A stretch of 64,000 nt of DNA, taken from Mucilaginibacter sabulilitoris. Its GTDB lineage: Bacteria; Bacteroidota; Bacteroidia; Sphingobacteriales; Sphingobacteriaceae. The notes under the pieces are model-generated. The model was not told the origin of the DNA. It made no database searches and worked only from the letters and a program-made list of their open reading frames with translations. The position numbers and the translations under genes are program-made. The stretch covers positions 558,001 to 622,000 of the forward strand of contig NZ_CP139558.1 of the NCBI RefSeq assembly GCF_034262375.1, read 5' to 3'. Positions 43,153-51,411 of the stretch are shown in pieces. The stretch's first letter is position 1, and each line of letters begins with the position of its first letter.

Positions 43153-44469
43153 ATGATCTCTAAAAAAATTGCTTTCTTTATTTTTTGCAGTATAGCTTTT
43201 AGCGCGACGGCATGGGCGCAGGACGTACCCATGCTTACGCTAAAAGACGCGGTAGAGATAGCCTTGAAAAACAACTATAATATAAAGTTGTCGCAAAACA
43301 ACTCCACTATTGCGGCAAACAATGTAACCCTGGGTAACGCAGGTATATTACCACAGCTTGCAGGTAATTTTTCAACCAGCAGCAGCAGGCAAAAAACCAA
43401 ACAAACACGTAATGATGGCACCGTTAATAACATCAATGCCCATAACTCCAATAACAGTTACGGCGTAAACCTAAACTGGACTGTTTTTGACGGGTTTAAC
43501 ATGTTTGCCACTTATGATCAGTTAAAAACGCTTGATACCCTGGGTGCCATAAGGTTAAAAGACACCATTCAAACTACCATTGCCAACGTAATTACTACTT
43601 ATTACGATCTGATAAGTCAAGCCGAACAGATAAAGGCCCTTAAAGGTGCTATTGATATTTCGCGCACCCAGCTGCATTACGCAACTGATAAATTTAGCGT
43701 AGGCCGGGCTTCAAGACTTGATGTATTAAACGCCCAGGTAAATCTAAACACCGATACGGCCAACCTGGTTACGCAGTATCAGCAGTTTAAGACTATTAAA
43801 ATCCAGCTCAATCAGTTACTGATCCGTGATCTGCAAACTGATTTTTCTGTTGCCGATACCATTCTTGTTGATGATAAGCTAACGCTGGCCGAAATAATTA
43901 ACAGCGCTCAGCTGCAAAATCCGGCAATTTTATCAGCGCAAATCAATAAACGTTTGGCCGAGATTAACTTAAAACAGGTACGCTCAACCCGGTATCCACA
44001 GGTTGGTGTAACATCTGGCTATACGTTTTCAAACAGCACAACACCCGCTGGTTTTACCTTGTCGCAAAACGTACATGGATTAAACTACGGACTAACGGCT
44101 ACTATCAACATTTTTGATGGCTTTAACCAGAACAGGCGCGAAAAGAATGCTAAAATACAAATAGACAATGCCAATATCAGCGCAAAACAAACCCGGTTGT
44201 CTGTTGAAGCACAGATCAATAATTTTTTTGTAAGTTACTTATCCGGTCTTGATCTCATTAAACTGGGGCAGGCTAACGTGGTTATCGCGAAAAAGAATCT
44301 TGATATATCATTAGAGAAATATAAACTGGGTAACATCACCCCTCTTGAAATAAGGGAAGCGCAGCGCAATTACCTTGACGCACAATCGAAGTTTTTTGTT
44401 GCCCAATATCAGTCAAAACTTGCTGAAGTAACTTTAAAACAGATCACCAGCAGCATAAATATTAATTAA
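43153..44469 (+). CDS. TolC-family outer-membrane efflux protein
   Basis: A 438-residue outer-membrane channel. Signal peptide 1-22 (IAFFIFCSIAFSATAWA). Two repeated halves, each with a LTLKDAVEIALKNNYNIKLSQNN- or KRLAEINLKQVRSTRYPQVGVTSGY-like helical segment and beta-strands that form the trimeric barrel. The last part has the family motif KYKLGNITPLEIREAQRNYLDAQSKFF. It completes the tripartite pump with the two genes upstream (5-base gap to the RND gene). No terminator is obvious before the next gene. Confidence 0.94.
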   Translation: MISKKIAFFIFCSIAFSATAWAQDVPMLTLKDAVEIALKNNYNIKLSQNNSTIAANNVTLGNAGILPQLAGNFSTSSSRQKTKQTRNDGTVNNINAHNSNNSYGVNLNWTVFDGFNMFATYDQLKTLDTLGAIRLKDTIQTTIANVITTYYDLISQAEQIKALKGAIDISRTQLHYATDKFSVGRASRLDVLNAQVNLNTDTANLVTQYQQFKTIKIQLNQLLIRDLQTDFSVADTILVDDKLTLAEIINSAQLQNPAILSAQINKRLAEINLKQVRSTRYPQVGVTSGYTFSNSTTPAGFTLSQNVHGLNYGLTATINIFDGFNQNRREKNAKIQIDNANISAKQTRLSVEAQINNFFVSYLSGLDLIKLGQANVVIAKKNLDISLEKYKLGNITPLEIREAQRNYLDAQSKFFVAQYQSKLAEVTLKQITSSININ

Positions 44470-44522
44470 TACGAATACGCATTTATTTAACAGGTGTGTT
44501 TTTTTAAATTGTTTTAAAAAGC

Positions 44523-44530
44523 TACTTTTG
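44523..44530 (+). promoter_or_regulatory. -7 promoter box of the receiver-BadF operon
   Basis: TACTTTTG, an exact TAnnTTTG match, ends 5 bases before the ATG at 44536. It indicates a separate promoter from the efflux operon upstream. Confidence 0.55.
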
Positions 44531-44535
44531 AAACA

Positions 44536-44916
44536 ATGTTAAATCCCTACAAAACCTGTTTGTTAATTGATGATAACTACATCGACAATTTTGTTACGCG
44601 CAGGATTTTGGAAAGCAGTAATTTTGCCGAACAGATTATTGTAAAACAATCGCCGGCTGAGGCTATTTCTTCCCTTAGTGATGGCAGCATTAAACCCGAT
44701 GTCATATTTTTGGATATTCGTATGCCCCTGATGAATGGATTTGAGTTTTTGCAGGAATATGACTTGCTTTCAATTGATAAAGAGAACATTAAAATATTTA
44801 TGCTTTCTTCATCCCTCGACCCTACTGATATGAAGGAATCATTGGGGAACAAATACATAACCCAGTTCATTCATAAGCCACTAACCACTAAAGCGCTCCA
44901 AGAAATTTGTCAATGA
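44536..44916 (+). CDS. Single-domain response regulator receiver
   Basis: A 126-residue CheY-like protein without an output domain. Acidic pair in LLIDDNYIDN (Asp11/Asp12), phospho-acceptor Asp in PDVIFLDIRMPLMNGFEFL (about residue 59), Ser in IFMLSSS and Lys in QFIHKPLT. All key positions are intact. Its stop overlaps the start of the BadF-type kinase gene (ATGA), so the two are translationally coupled. No histidine kinase is adjacent. It may act in a phosphorelay or by direct binding. Confidence 0.92.
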   Translation: MLNPYKTCLLIDDNYIDNFVTRRILESSNFAEQIIVKQSPAEAISSLSDGSIKPDVIFLDIRMPLMNGFEFLQEYDLLSIDKENIKIFMLSSSLDPTDMKESLGNKYITQFIHKPLTTKALQEICQ

Positions 44917-45767
44917 TTTTAGTTGCCGATAGCGGATCTTCAAAAACAGACTGGCTGCTTAGCACCCGCGGGCAGGAATTGATATCTTTCCAAACCTCCG
45001 GATTAAACCCGTATTTTTTAACAGAAAAAGAGATAACTAAAATAATACAGGACCAAGTGCCAGAAATGGTAGCCCATGCTGCCGATGTTGAAGAAATATA
45101 TTTTTTTGGCGCCGGCTGCTCGAGTCCCGACAGGCATGAAATTGTTTCGAACGCCATAAGCCAGCTATTTAACAAAGCATTTATAAGTGTTGATAGCGAT
45201 TTGTTAGGTTGCGCTTACGCCACCTGCGGATATGAAAAAGGCATTTGCTGTGTATTGGGAACGGGTTCAAACATTTCTTATTTTGATGGCGAAAATATAC
45301 ATGACGGCCAGCATGGCCTGGGTTTTGTTTTAGGAGATGAGGGCTCGGGCACATGGTTCGGGAAAACGCTGATCACCGATTTTTTATATGGTAATATGCC
45401 TGCCGATATTAACCAGGAGTTTGACAAAGCCTACACCATCAATAAAGAAATTGTGATCAAAAATGTTTATCAAAAACCTAATGCCAATACCTACCTGGCC
45501 TCTTTCTCAAAGTTTATAAGCGAAATAAAAACGACACCATACGGTCAGGCCCTGTTAGAAAAAGGATTGGTAGAGTTTATTGACACCAACATCAAATCGT
45601 ACCCTGAATACCATCGTTACAAATGTCATTTTGTAGGCTCCATAGCTTACTCGTTTATCGGCGAATTGACCGAACTATGCCACCAGCATGGTGTAAAAAC
45701 GGGAAAGATCATTAAACAACCCATTAATGATTTGATGGCTTTTATCCTGAAAAGGAACGGGCTGTAG
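44913..45767 (+). CDS. BadF/BadG/BcrA/BcrD-type ATPase, N-acetylglucosamine kinase-like
   Basis: A 284-residue ASKHA-fold protein. Phosphate-1 motif ILVADSGSSKTDWLL (residues 2-16), phosphate-2 motif GICCVLGTGSNISYFDG (about 110-126), and GFVLGDEGSGTWFGKTL (about 138-154). These match the GlcNAc-kinase-like branch that phosphorylates amino sugars released from peptidoglycan or chitin. The start at ATG 44913 is chosen over an in-frame TTG two codons upstream because it gives the standard MILVADSGSSKT N-terminus and a 4-base ATGA overlap with the receiver gene. The sugar substrate is an inference. Confidence 0.88.
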   Translation: MILVADSGSSKTDWLLSTRGQELISFQTSGLNPYFLTEKEITKIIQDQVPEMVAHAADVEEIYFFGAGCSSPDRHEIVSNAISQLFNKAFISVDSDLLGCAYATCGYEKGICCVLGTGSNISYFDGENIHDGQHGLGFVLGDEGSGTWFGKTLITDFLYGNMPADINQEFDKAYTINKEIVIKNVYQKPNANTYLASFSKFISEIKTTPYGQALLEKGLVEFIDTNIKSYPEYHRYKCHFVGSIAYSFIGELTELCHQHGVKTGKIIKQPINDLMAFILKRNGL

Positions 45768-45911
45768 ATTAAATTTGTTATGCTCATGCCGTTCAGTATT
45801 TTTCAAACTGAATCTCATTCCAAAACGCAACTAATTGATTGTCAGTTAAAATGAGATGTTCCGAAATAGACTCTAAAAAGCTTAATATGCTGATTGTCAG
45901 CAACTAAGAGT

Positions 45912-45953
45912 GTTCACGGCTATTCACGGTGTTCATCGTGAACAGCCGTGAAC
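45912..45953. repeat. Long hairpin with 16-bp arms (GTTCACGGCT)
   Basis: Arms GTTCACGGCTATTCAC (45912-45927) and GTGAACAGCCGTGAAC (45938-45953) pair with one wobble around a 10-base loop. It lies upstream of the amidase gene in non-coding sequence. Confidence 0.7.
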
Positions 45954-46010
45954 AGCGGCTTTTTACTTAGTGTATTATTTGTTTACATTAGCAATATCTA
46001 TTGCTGCCTC

Positions 46011-46841
46011 ATGAAAAATACTTACACTATATTTTTAATATTGGCTCTTGCTGCTCTTAGTTCCTGCTCGCTCAAAGGCCCTTATGCCTTAACCAACAAA
46101 GTGTACAAACACCAGACAGATTCGGTAGTGAATGTTATAGAACAAACACAGCCGCCCATGCTGGTTGACAGTGCCGGTGCTGCTGTGCCCGGCGAGTGGG
46201 TGGGTACGGTAAACTTTAATCTGCGCAAGCCTAACTACGTGATCATCCACTTTACCGCGCAGGATTCTATACAACAAACGCTCAAAACCTTTACGCTGGT
46301 ACGGCCGCAGGTGAGCGCCCATTACGTGGTGGCTAAAGACGGAAAGGTGTTCCACATGCTGAACGATTACCTGCGGGCCTGGCACGCGGGCATAAGCCGC
46401 TGGGGCAGCATTACCGATATGAACAGCTGTTCCATCGGCATTGAGATTGACAATAACGGTAACGAGTCGTTTAATGATGTGCAGGTGAAAAGTCTGCTGG
46501 CGCTGTTAGCACAGCTAAAAAAGGTGTATAATATACCAACTGGAAACTTTATCGGTCACCAGGATATTGCCCCGTTGCGTAAACCCGACCCAGGACCATT
46601 CTTCCCCTGGAAACTGTTGGCTCAAAAAGGTTTCGGCTATTGGAGCGACGAACTGCTGGAGCTGCCTCCCGATAACTTTGACTATGCCACCGCCCTCAAA
46701 CTCATAGGCTATGATACCCGCGACCTTACTGCCGCTATCGTAGCCTTCAAACGGCACTTCGTGCAAACGGATGTTACACCCACCATGACCCAGCTTGATC
46801 TGAATATTCTGTATAATGTGTACAGAAAGTATGCCCCTTAA
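46011..46841 (+). CDS. N-acetylmuramoyl-L-alanine amidase lipoprotein (Amidase_2)
   Basis: A 276-residue cell-wall amidase. From the ATG at 46011 it has a lipoprotein signal (IFLILALAALSSC, Cys20); an open frame upstream runs through a hairpin and is not credible. Amidase_2 domain about residues 75-205: NYVIIHFTAQDSIQQTL with the first zinc His, SAHYVVAKDGKVFHML, RAWHAGISRWGS with a second His, and FIGHQDIAPLRKPDPGPFFPW with the third ligand. It cleaves the amide bond between MurNAc and L-Ala in peptidoglycan, for turnover or recycling. The C-terminal 70 residues may bind the wall. Confidence 0.92.
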   Translation: MKNTYTIFLILALAALSSCSLKGPYALTNKVYKHQTDSVVNVIEQTQPPMLVDSAGAAVPGEWVGTVNFNLRKPNYVIIHFTAQDSIQQTLKTFTLVRPQVSAHYVVAKDGKVFHMLNDYLRAWHAGISRWGSITDMNSCSIGIEIDNNGNESFNDVQVKSLLALLAQLKKVYNIPTGNFIGHQDIAPLRKPDPGPFFPWKLLAQKGFGYWSDELLELPPDNFDYATALKLIGYDTRDLTAAIVAFKRHFVQTDVTPTMTQLDLNILYNVYRKYAP

Positions 46842-46937
46842 CCCTCTGAAGGGGGAGTTCTTGATTTGCTTGGTGAAATAAAAGCCATTCTTTTTCAGAA
46901 CGGCTTTTACATGTTTAGTAACTCTCCCTTCAGGGGG
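46842..46937. repeat. Nested inverted repeat enclosing a terminator
   Basis: Outer arms CCCTCTGAAGGGGGAGTT (46842-46859) and AACTCTCCCTTCAGGGGG (46920-46937) are near-perfect reverse complements. Inside lies a second stem-loop (46880-46908). The right outer arm supplies the last codons and stop of glnS (SPPAP then TGA). Confidence 0.75.
46880..46908. terminator. Bidirectional terminator between amidase and glnS
   Basis: AAAAGCC-A-TTCT ... AGAA-C-GGCTTTT stem with a T-rich loop, nested within the larger repeat. It lies between convergent genes. Confidence 0.65.
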
Positions 46938-48597
46938 CTGGGGGACTCTTCCATCCATCCTTCAAGGTCACGGTGCGGTTAAACACGAGGTGATCTGGGG
47001 TAGAGTATTTATCTAAAGTAAAATAGCCTTTACGCATAAACTGAACGGCTTTGCCGGGTGTGGCATTGGCCAGGTCGGGTTCAATGTAGGCGGTTGGCAG
47101 TATATGTAAGCTGTTTGGGTTCAGGTAGTCTTTAAAGTCACCATCTTCATTTGATGGATCTTCTACCTGGAACAGGCGGTCGTATAACCTAACCTCGGCA
47201 GTTTTGGCGTGGGGTACGCTTACCCAGTGAATGGTTCCCTTAACGTTGATGCCGCTGGTGTCGTTGCCTGATTTTGATTCGGGCAAGTAGGTACAGTGGA
47301 TCTCGGTTACGTTGCCATCTGCATCCTTTACAAAATCATCACAGCGGATGATATAAGCATTTTTTAAACGCACCATCAGGCCAACACCCAAACGGAAGAA
47401 TTTCTTGGGTGGAACTTCCATAAAGTCCTCGCGTTCTATCCACAGCTCGCGGCTAAACGGAAACTCACGACTGCCATCACCACCTTCAACCTCGGGGTTG
47501 TTTTCGCCGTGCATAATTTCGGTTTCGCCCTCAGGGTAGTTGGTCAGGATACATTTAATAGGGTCGAGTACAGCCATGCGGCGCCACGCGGTCTTGTTCA
47601 GGTCCTCACGGATACAAAATTCCAGCAAACCTACATCTATCATGTTTTCGCGTTTGGCTACGCCAATGCGGTCGCAAAACTCACGGATACTGGCAGGGGT
47701 ATAACCACGGCGGCGCAAACCGCTAATGGTTGGCATCCGCGGATCGTCCCAGCCTTCTACATGTTTTTCCTCTACCAATTGCAGTAGCTTGCGCTTGCTC
47801 ATTACGGTGTAGTTAAGGTTTAAACGAGCAAACTCGTATTGTTTTGACGGAAAGACGTTCAGTTGTTCAATAAACCAATCATACAGCGGACGGTGCGGTA
47901 CAAATTCCAGTGTACAAACAGAATGGGTAATTTGCTCAATAGCGTCAGACTGCCCATGGGCAAAATCATACATCGGGTAAATACACCAGGTATCGCCGGT
48001 ACGGTGATGGTGCGCGTGTTTGATGCGGTACATCAATGGGTCGCGCAGGTGCATGTTTGGCGATGCCAGATCAAGCTTGGCCCGCAATACTTTGGCGCCG
48101 TCGGGGTATTTGCCGGCTTTCATATCGGCAAACAGCTGCAGATTTTCTTCTACAGAACGGCTGCGGTACTGGTTTGGTGTGCCGGGCTCTGTAGGCGTAC
48201 CTTTTTGCGCTGCTATCTCTTCGGCGCTGCTGTCATCAACATAAGCCAGCCCGTGTTTAATAAGGGTTACGGCAAACTCGTATAATTTATCAAAATAGTC
48301 TGAAGCGTATAACTCTTCGGCCCATTCAAAACCAAGCCATTTGATGTCTTCCTTAATGCTATCTACATATTCGGTTTCCTCCTTAGTAGGGTTGGTATCA
48401 TCAAAACGAAGGTTGGTTTTGCCATTATATTTTTTCGCCAGTCCAAAATTTAAACAAATAGATTTGGAGTGCCCTATGTGCAGGTAGCCATTTGGCTCGG
48501 GCGGGAAACGGGTTAATATCCTGCCGCTGTTTTTACCGGCAGCTATATCTTCTTCAACAATTTCCTCTAAAAAATTCAGTGATCTTTCTTCGCTCAT
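46930..48597 (-). CDS. glnS: Glutaminyl-tRNA synthetase
   Basis: Class I synthetase charging tRNA-Gln. HIGH motif at His40-His43 in [14 protein letters not shown] and KMSKS-type VMSKRKLL (about residue 266). The acceptor-binding and the two C-terminal beta-barrel anticodon-binding domains complete the usual 555-residue length. The presence of glnS means the organism does not depend on the GatCAB amidation route for Gln-tRNA. An exact -7 box lies upstream. Its 3' end runs into an intergenic repeat that encodes the last residues. Confidence 0.97.
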   Translation of the reverse strand: MSEERSLNFLEEIVEEDIAAGKNSGRILTRFPPEPNGYLHIGHSKSICLNFGLAKKYNGKTNLRFDDTNPTKEETEYVDSIKEDIKWLGFEWAEELYASDYFDKLYEFAVTLIKHGLAYVDDSSAEEIAAQKGTPTEPGTPNQYRSRSVEENLQLFADMKAGKYPDGAKVLRAKLDLASPNMHLRDPLMYRIKHAHHHRTGDTWCIYPMYDFAHGQSDAIEQITHSVCTLEFVPHRPLYDWFIEQLNVFPSKQYEFARLNLNYTVMSKRKLLQLVEEKHVEGWDDPRMPTISGLRRRGYTPASIREFCDRIGVAKRENMIDVGLLEFCIREDLNKTAWRRMAVLDPIKCILTNYPEGETEIMHGENNPEVEGGDGSREFPFSRELWIEREDFMEVPPKKFFRLGVGLMVRLKNAYIIRCDDFVKDADGNVTEIHCTYLPESKSGNDTSGINVKGTIHWVSVPHAKTAEVRLYDRLFQVEDPSNEDGDFKDYLNPNSLHILPTAYIEPDLANATPGKAVQFMRKGYFTLDKYSTPDHLVFNRTVTLKDGWKSPPAP

Positions 48598-48617
48598 AAA
48601 TAAAGTAGCAATAACTG

Positions 48618-48625
48618 CAAAAGTA
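48618..48625 (-). promoter_or_regulatory. -7 promoter box of glnS
   Basis: TACTTTTG on the minus strand, an exact TAnnTTTG match, 20 bases before the ATG at 48597. Confidence 0.55.
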
Positions 48626-48649
48626 GCAAAAAAGATTAAGCCCCCGAAC

Positions 48650-48696
48650 GGGCCTCACCTAAATCCTCTCCAAAGGAGAGGATTTAGGTGAGGCCC
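48650..48696. repeat. Perfect 22-bp hairpin, GGAGAGGATTTAGG family
   Basis: Left arm 48650-48671 and right arm 48675-48696 are perfect reverse complements (inner part CCTCTCC-AAA-GGAGAGG, outer part GGGCCTCACC...). The loop is three bases. It is related to the GGAGAGGG repeats at 11519-11600 and 16575-16661 and lies between glnS and the small gene at 48713. Confidence 0.9.
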
Positions 48697-48712
48697 GCCG
48701 TTTAGGTGAGAC

Positions 48713-48997
48713 TTAAGGCGCCGGAGGAATATCGGCCTCTTTAATAATATTATGGTTGATGAGGATATGCATCAGCAGGTCAACAGAAGTATTGCGGTCG
48801 ATATCTAAACACAAGTTTAATCGCCGGCCAATTTTTACCTGGCAAATGTTGTAGTGAAATTCCAGTATTAAACCACTCAAGCTGCCCGAATTGATCACGA
48901 TGGTTTCATCATCAACAACCTCATAGGTGTTGCTGGTGCGGTTAAAATAGCTGCACAGGTTTTTAATAAGGCGATATATGGGCAATGACAGGATCAT
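48713..48997 (-). CDS. Uncharacterised 94-residue protein
   Basis: Not recognised. It is small, with alternating hydrophobic strands (IVINSGSLSGLILEFHYNICQVKIGRRLNLCLDI) and a helical tail (SVDLLMHILINHNIIKEADIPPAP), suggesting an alpha/beta fold; no membrane segment or signal. It is the third gene of a likely operon, starting 4 bases after the SDR gene stop. The final residues run towards a repeat. A real gene is likely because it is coupled to its neighbour and has no overlapping rival. Confidence 0.6.
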   Translation of the reverse strand: MILSLPIYRLIKNLCSYFNRTSNTYEVVDDETIVINSGSLSGLILEFHYNICQVKIGRRLNLCLDIDRNTSVDLLMHILINHNIIKEADIPPAP

Positions 48998-49001
48998 AAA
49001 T

Positions 49002-49793
49002 TCACGACTCTAAAATAGCGTTTAATCTTCGTTTAATAATACCTTCTTTAACATAAGCAGGCAGTAAACTGTTAAGTAAAACCAGCATACGGTTAACCAT
49101 ACCGGGGATGATCTCTTTTTTACCTTTCAGCAGTCCGTCAATAGCAATCCGGGCTACCTGGTCGGGCTCCAAAATAGTGGCTTTTGATATGCCTTTGAGG
49201 CTGTTATTCATTACCAGTAATTCGGGTTTGGTGTTGATGCCACCTGGGCTAAGCAAACTGATCTTCACGTTTGATGTATGCAGTTCCAGTTGCAGACATT
49301 TGGTAAAATAGCGTATGAATGATTTGGTAGCGCCATAAACCTGTTTTTTGGGCACAACAAACAGTCCGCCCAAGCTACCCACATTTAAAATGTACGATGT
49401 AACGGTGGCGTCTGCTTGGGCCAGGAACAGGCGGGTGAGCAACACGGGAGTAATAACATTAAGTTCTATCTGCATTTTATAGAAAGCAATGTTCTTATCC
49501 TCAAACCACGACCAATTACCTAACCCTGCATTGTTGATAAGTAAATGCGCCTTGATGTTTTGCTCCTGTAAATAATTAAATATCTCCGGGTAGCTTTCTG
49601 TTCGGGTAAGGTCTGTTTCTATGTGAGATACTTTCACCGAAAAGTTTTTGCGGATAAAGGATGCGAGTTCGGATAAACCTGATCCCGGCAAGGCCACCAA
49701 TACCAGGTTAATGTTACGGCCGGCCAGTTCAATGGCGAATGATTTTCCCAGGCCCTCGCTGGCGCCGGTTACTATAGCGGTCAATTGTTGCAT
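49002..49793 (-). CDS. Short-chain dehydrogenase/reductase (SDR)
   Basis: A 263-residue classical SDR. NAD(P)-binding TGASEGLGKS (residues 8-17), the NNAG motif in LLINNAGLGN, catalytic Ser in LNVGSLGG and YxxxK in VYGATKSFIRYF (about Tyr148 and Lys152). The C-terminus is hydrophobic (MVNRMLVLLNSLLPAYVKEGI), which could sit at the membrane, as in SDRs of lipid pathways. Its start overlaps the epimerase gene upstream by 13 bases. The substrate is unknown. Confidence 0.92.
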   Translation of the reverse strand: MQQLTAIVTGASEGLGKSFAIELAGRNINLVLVALPGSGLSELASFIRKNFSVKVSHIETDLTRTESYPEIFNYLQEQNIKAHLLINNAGLGNWSWFEDKNIAFYKMQIELNVITPVLLTRLFLAQADATVTSYILNVGSLGGLFVVPKKQVYGATKSFIRYFTKCLQLELHTSNVKISLLSPGGINTKPELLVMNNSLKGISKATILEPDQVARIAIDGLLKGKKEIIPGMVNRMLVLLNSLLPAYVKEGIIKRRLNAILES

Positions 49794-50860
49794 AAGTTTA
49801 CTTGATTGATTTCTGAACCATGATTCACTGGATTACAAGATTCTGCTGATTTTTTATCTATAACCTCAACGTCTTTATTGTTTGATCCTCTCATATAATT
49901 AACGGTTTTGAGCATGCCTTCGGAGAAGGGGGTTATACGGTAGCTCAGGTCATTTACGGCTTTATTGCTGCAATATTTTTGATCGTATTTAAGGCGGTCG
50001 GCAAATTCGGGTAAAAATAAAGGAGGTAGACCTGTGAGCCAGGTTTTGAGCCATTCCAATCGACTATATAAGGCAATAGCCTTTAGCGGTATCCTGATCA
50101 TGCCGAGTTGTTTGCCCGATAACTGCTGCAGGGTTCTGAAAAATTCATTAAAGCTGATGTCATGTCCGCCTAAAATGTAGCGTTCGCCGCTAACGCCTTT
50201 GTTCATAGCCGCGATGTGCCCGGCTACAACGTCATCTAAAAAAGCATAATTAGCTACCTGCTCGCCGCTGCCGGGTATAAAGCGCCATGTGCCCTTTAAA
50301 TATCCCGAAACCATTTTACCCACAGTATTGCTGTCGGTAATGGGGCCTTCGCCATATACCCGCGATGGGTTTACGGTTACCACCTGCATGCCCTGTTTTA
50401 CAAAGCTTTGCACTTCCAGCTCGGCGAGGTATTTGGTGCGCTCGTATGCAATCGGGAAGCCGGTTACGCGCGGGTCGGTTTCGGTCATGGGGTGTTTTAT
50501 GGTTGGTCCCCATACCCCGCAAGTTGATGTATATACTATTTTTTGTACACCGGTATTGCCCGCCGTTTGTAACACGTTGCGCGTGCCGTTAACATTGGTT
50601 TCATGATAAGCATCAGGATTGCGGCACCACATTTTTGCCATGGCCGCCGTGTGATAAACCTGGTTGCAGCCCTGCATTGCTTTTTTCAGGATTTGCGGGT
50701 GCAATATGTTGCCTAATACCGGCTCAATGTTTTTATGTTTTATCAGGTAGGGGTGATCGATATTGCGGCATAAGGCTTTTACCTCATGGCCGGCTGTGGC
50801 CAGCGCCAGGGTAAGCTGCCTGCCAATAAATCCGGTTGCTCCTGTTACTAATACTTTCAT
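49781..50860 (-). CDS. NAD-dependent epimerase/dehydratase (extended SDR)
   Basis: A 359-residue extended SDR. Rossmann motif GATGFIGRQL (residues 7-16), VYHTAAMAKMW, catalytic YERTK (about 141-145) and NPSRVYGEGP. It resembles the 3-beta-hydroxysteroid dehydrogenase / dihydroflavonol reductase group, which act on lipids or small metabolites. The last 35 residues (GSNNKDVEVIDKKSAESCNPVNHG...) are a polar extension beyond the usual end. It is the first gene of an operon with the SDR and the small gene downstream. Divergent from a TM2 gene. Confidence 0.9.
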   Translation of the reverse strand: MKVLVTGATGFIGRQLTLALATAGHEVKALCRNIDHPYLIKHKNIEPVLGNILHPQILKKAMQGCNQVYHTAAMAKMWCRNPDAYHETNVNGTRNVLQTAGNTGVQKIVYTSTCGVWGPTIKHPMTETDPRVTGFPIAYERTKYLAELEVQSFVKQGMQVVTVNPSRVYGEGPITDSNTVGKMVSGYLKGTWRFIPGSGEQVANYAFLDDVVAGHIAAMNKGVSGERYILGGHDISFNEFFRTLQQLSGKQLGMIRIPLKAIALYSRLEWLKTWLTGLPPLFLPEFADRLKYDQKYCSNKAVNDLSYRITPFSEGMLKTVNYMRGSNNKDVEVIDKKSAESCNPVNHGSEINQVNLCNN

Positions 50861-51011
50861 ACAGGTATTACATCCTGCTATTTATTTACCCCTATGTGTT
50901 ATAAATATTTTTTAATATTTGTTTTTAGTGCTGATATTGAGGTAAATTACCCTATAGTTTTATATCATAAAATAATTAAATTTGAAAACAGCATTATAAA
51001 CCATTATCAAT

Positions 51012-51374
51012 ATGAACACCTACCCGGATCCTTATATGGGATTTTCAGATATGACCGCCGAAGAAATGGGCTTCTTGCAGCAGGCCACTGCCGAACTTAG
51101 CGAGAGCCAGAAAAAATACTTTTATACCGTTTACGGCAGCAAGCGGAAAAACTCACAGGAAATAATGATTTTTACTTTGCTGGGTTTTGGCGGCCTCGCC
51201 GGCATCCATCGTTTTGTTTTGGGGCAGATAGGGATGGGTATTCTTTATTTTTTTACCGGAGGCCTTTGCCTTGTCGGAACTATTGTTGATCTGGTTAAAT
51301 ATAAAGCGCTTACGCTGGAGTATAATAAAAATATGGCCTATGAAAGCCACCGTATGGCTGTAATGAGCAATTAA
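51012..51374 (+). CDS. TM2 domain protein, canonical copy
   Basis: A 120-residue membrane protein, MNTYPDPYMGFSDMTAEEMG and FLQQATAELSESQ at the N-terminus, then two helices (IFTLLGFGGLAGIHRFVLG and GMGILYFFTGGLCLVGTIVDLV). The turn GIHRFVLGQIGMG is the standard TM2 motif. It aligns end to end without gaps with the protein at 9225-9587. TM2 proteins are small inner-membrane proteins of unknown function. The next gene (Nif3) begins 37 bases downstream. Confidence 0.92.
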   Translation: MNTYPDPYMGFSDMTAEEMGFLQQATAELSESQKKYFYTVYGSKRKNSQEIMIFTLLGFGGLAGIHRFVLGQIGMGILYFFTGGLCLVGTIVDLVKYKALTLEYNKNMAYESHRMAVMSN

Positions 51375-51411
51375 ATCATACGCTTTAAATGCTTTATACC
51401 CATATTTGTTC

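Noticed and set aside
38464..44469. MarR-RND-TolC operon as something new
   Set aside because: It is a standard tripartite efflux operon; all parts have their usual motifs.
46842..46937. Repeat 46842-46937 as a MITE with target duplication
   Set aside because: No direct repeat is visible next to the outer arms, so transposition cannot be claimed.
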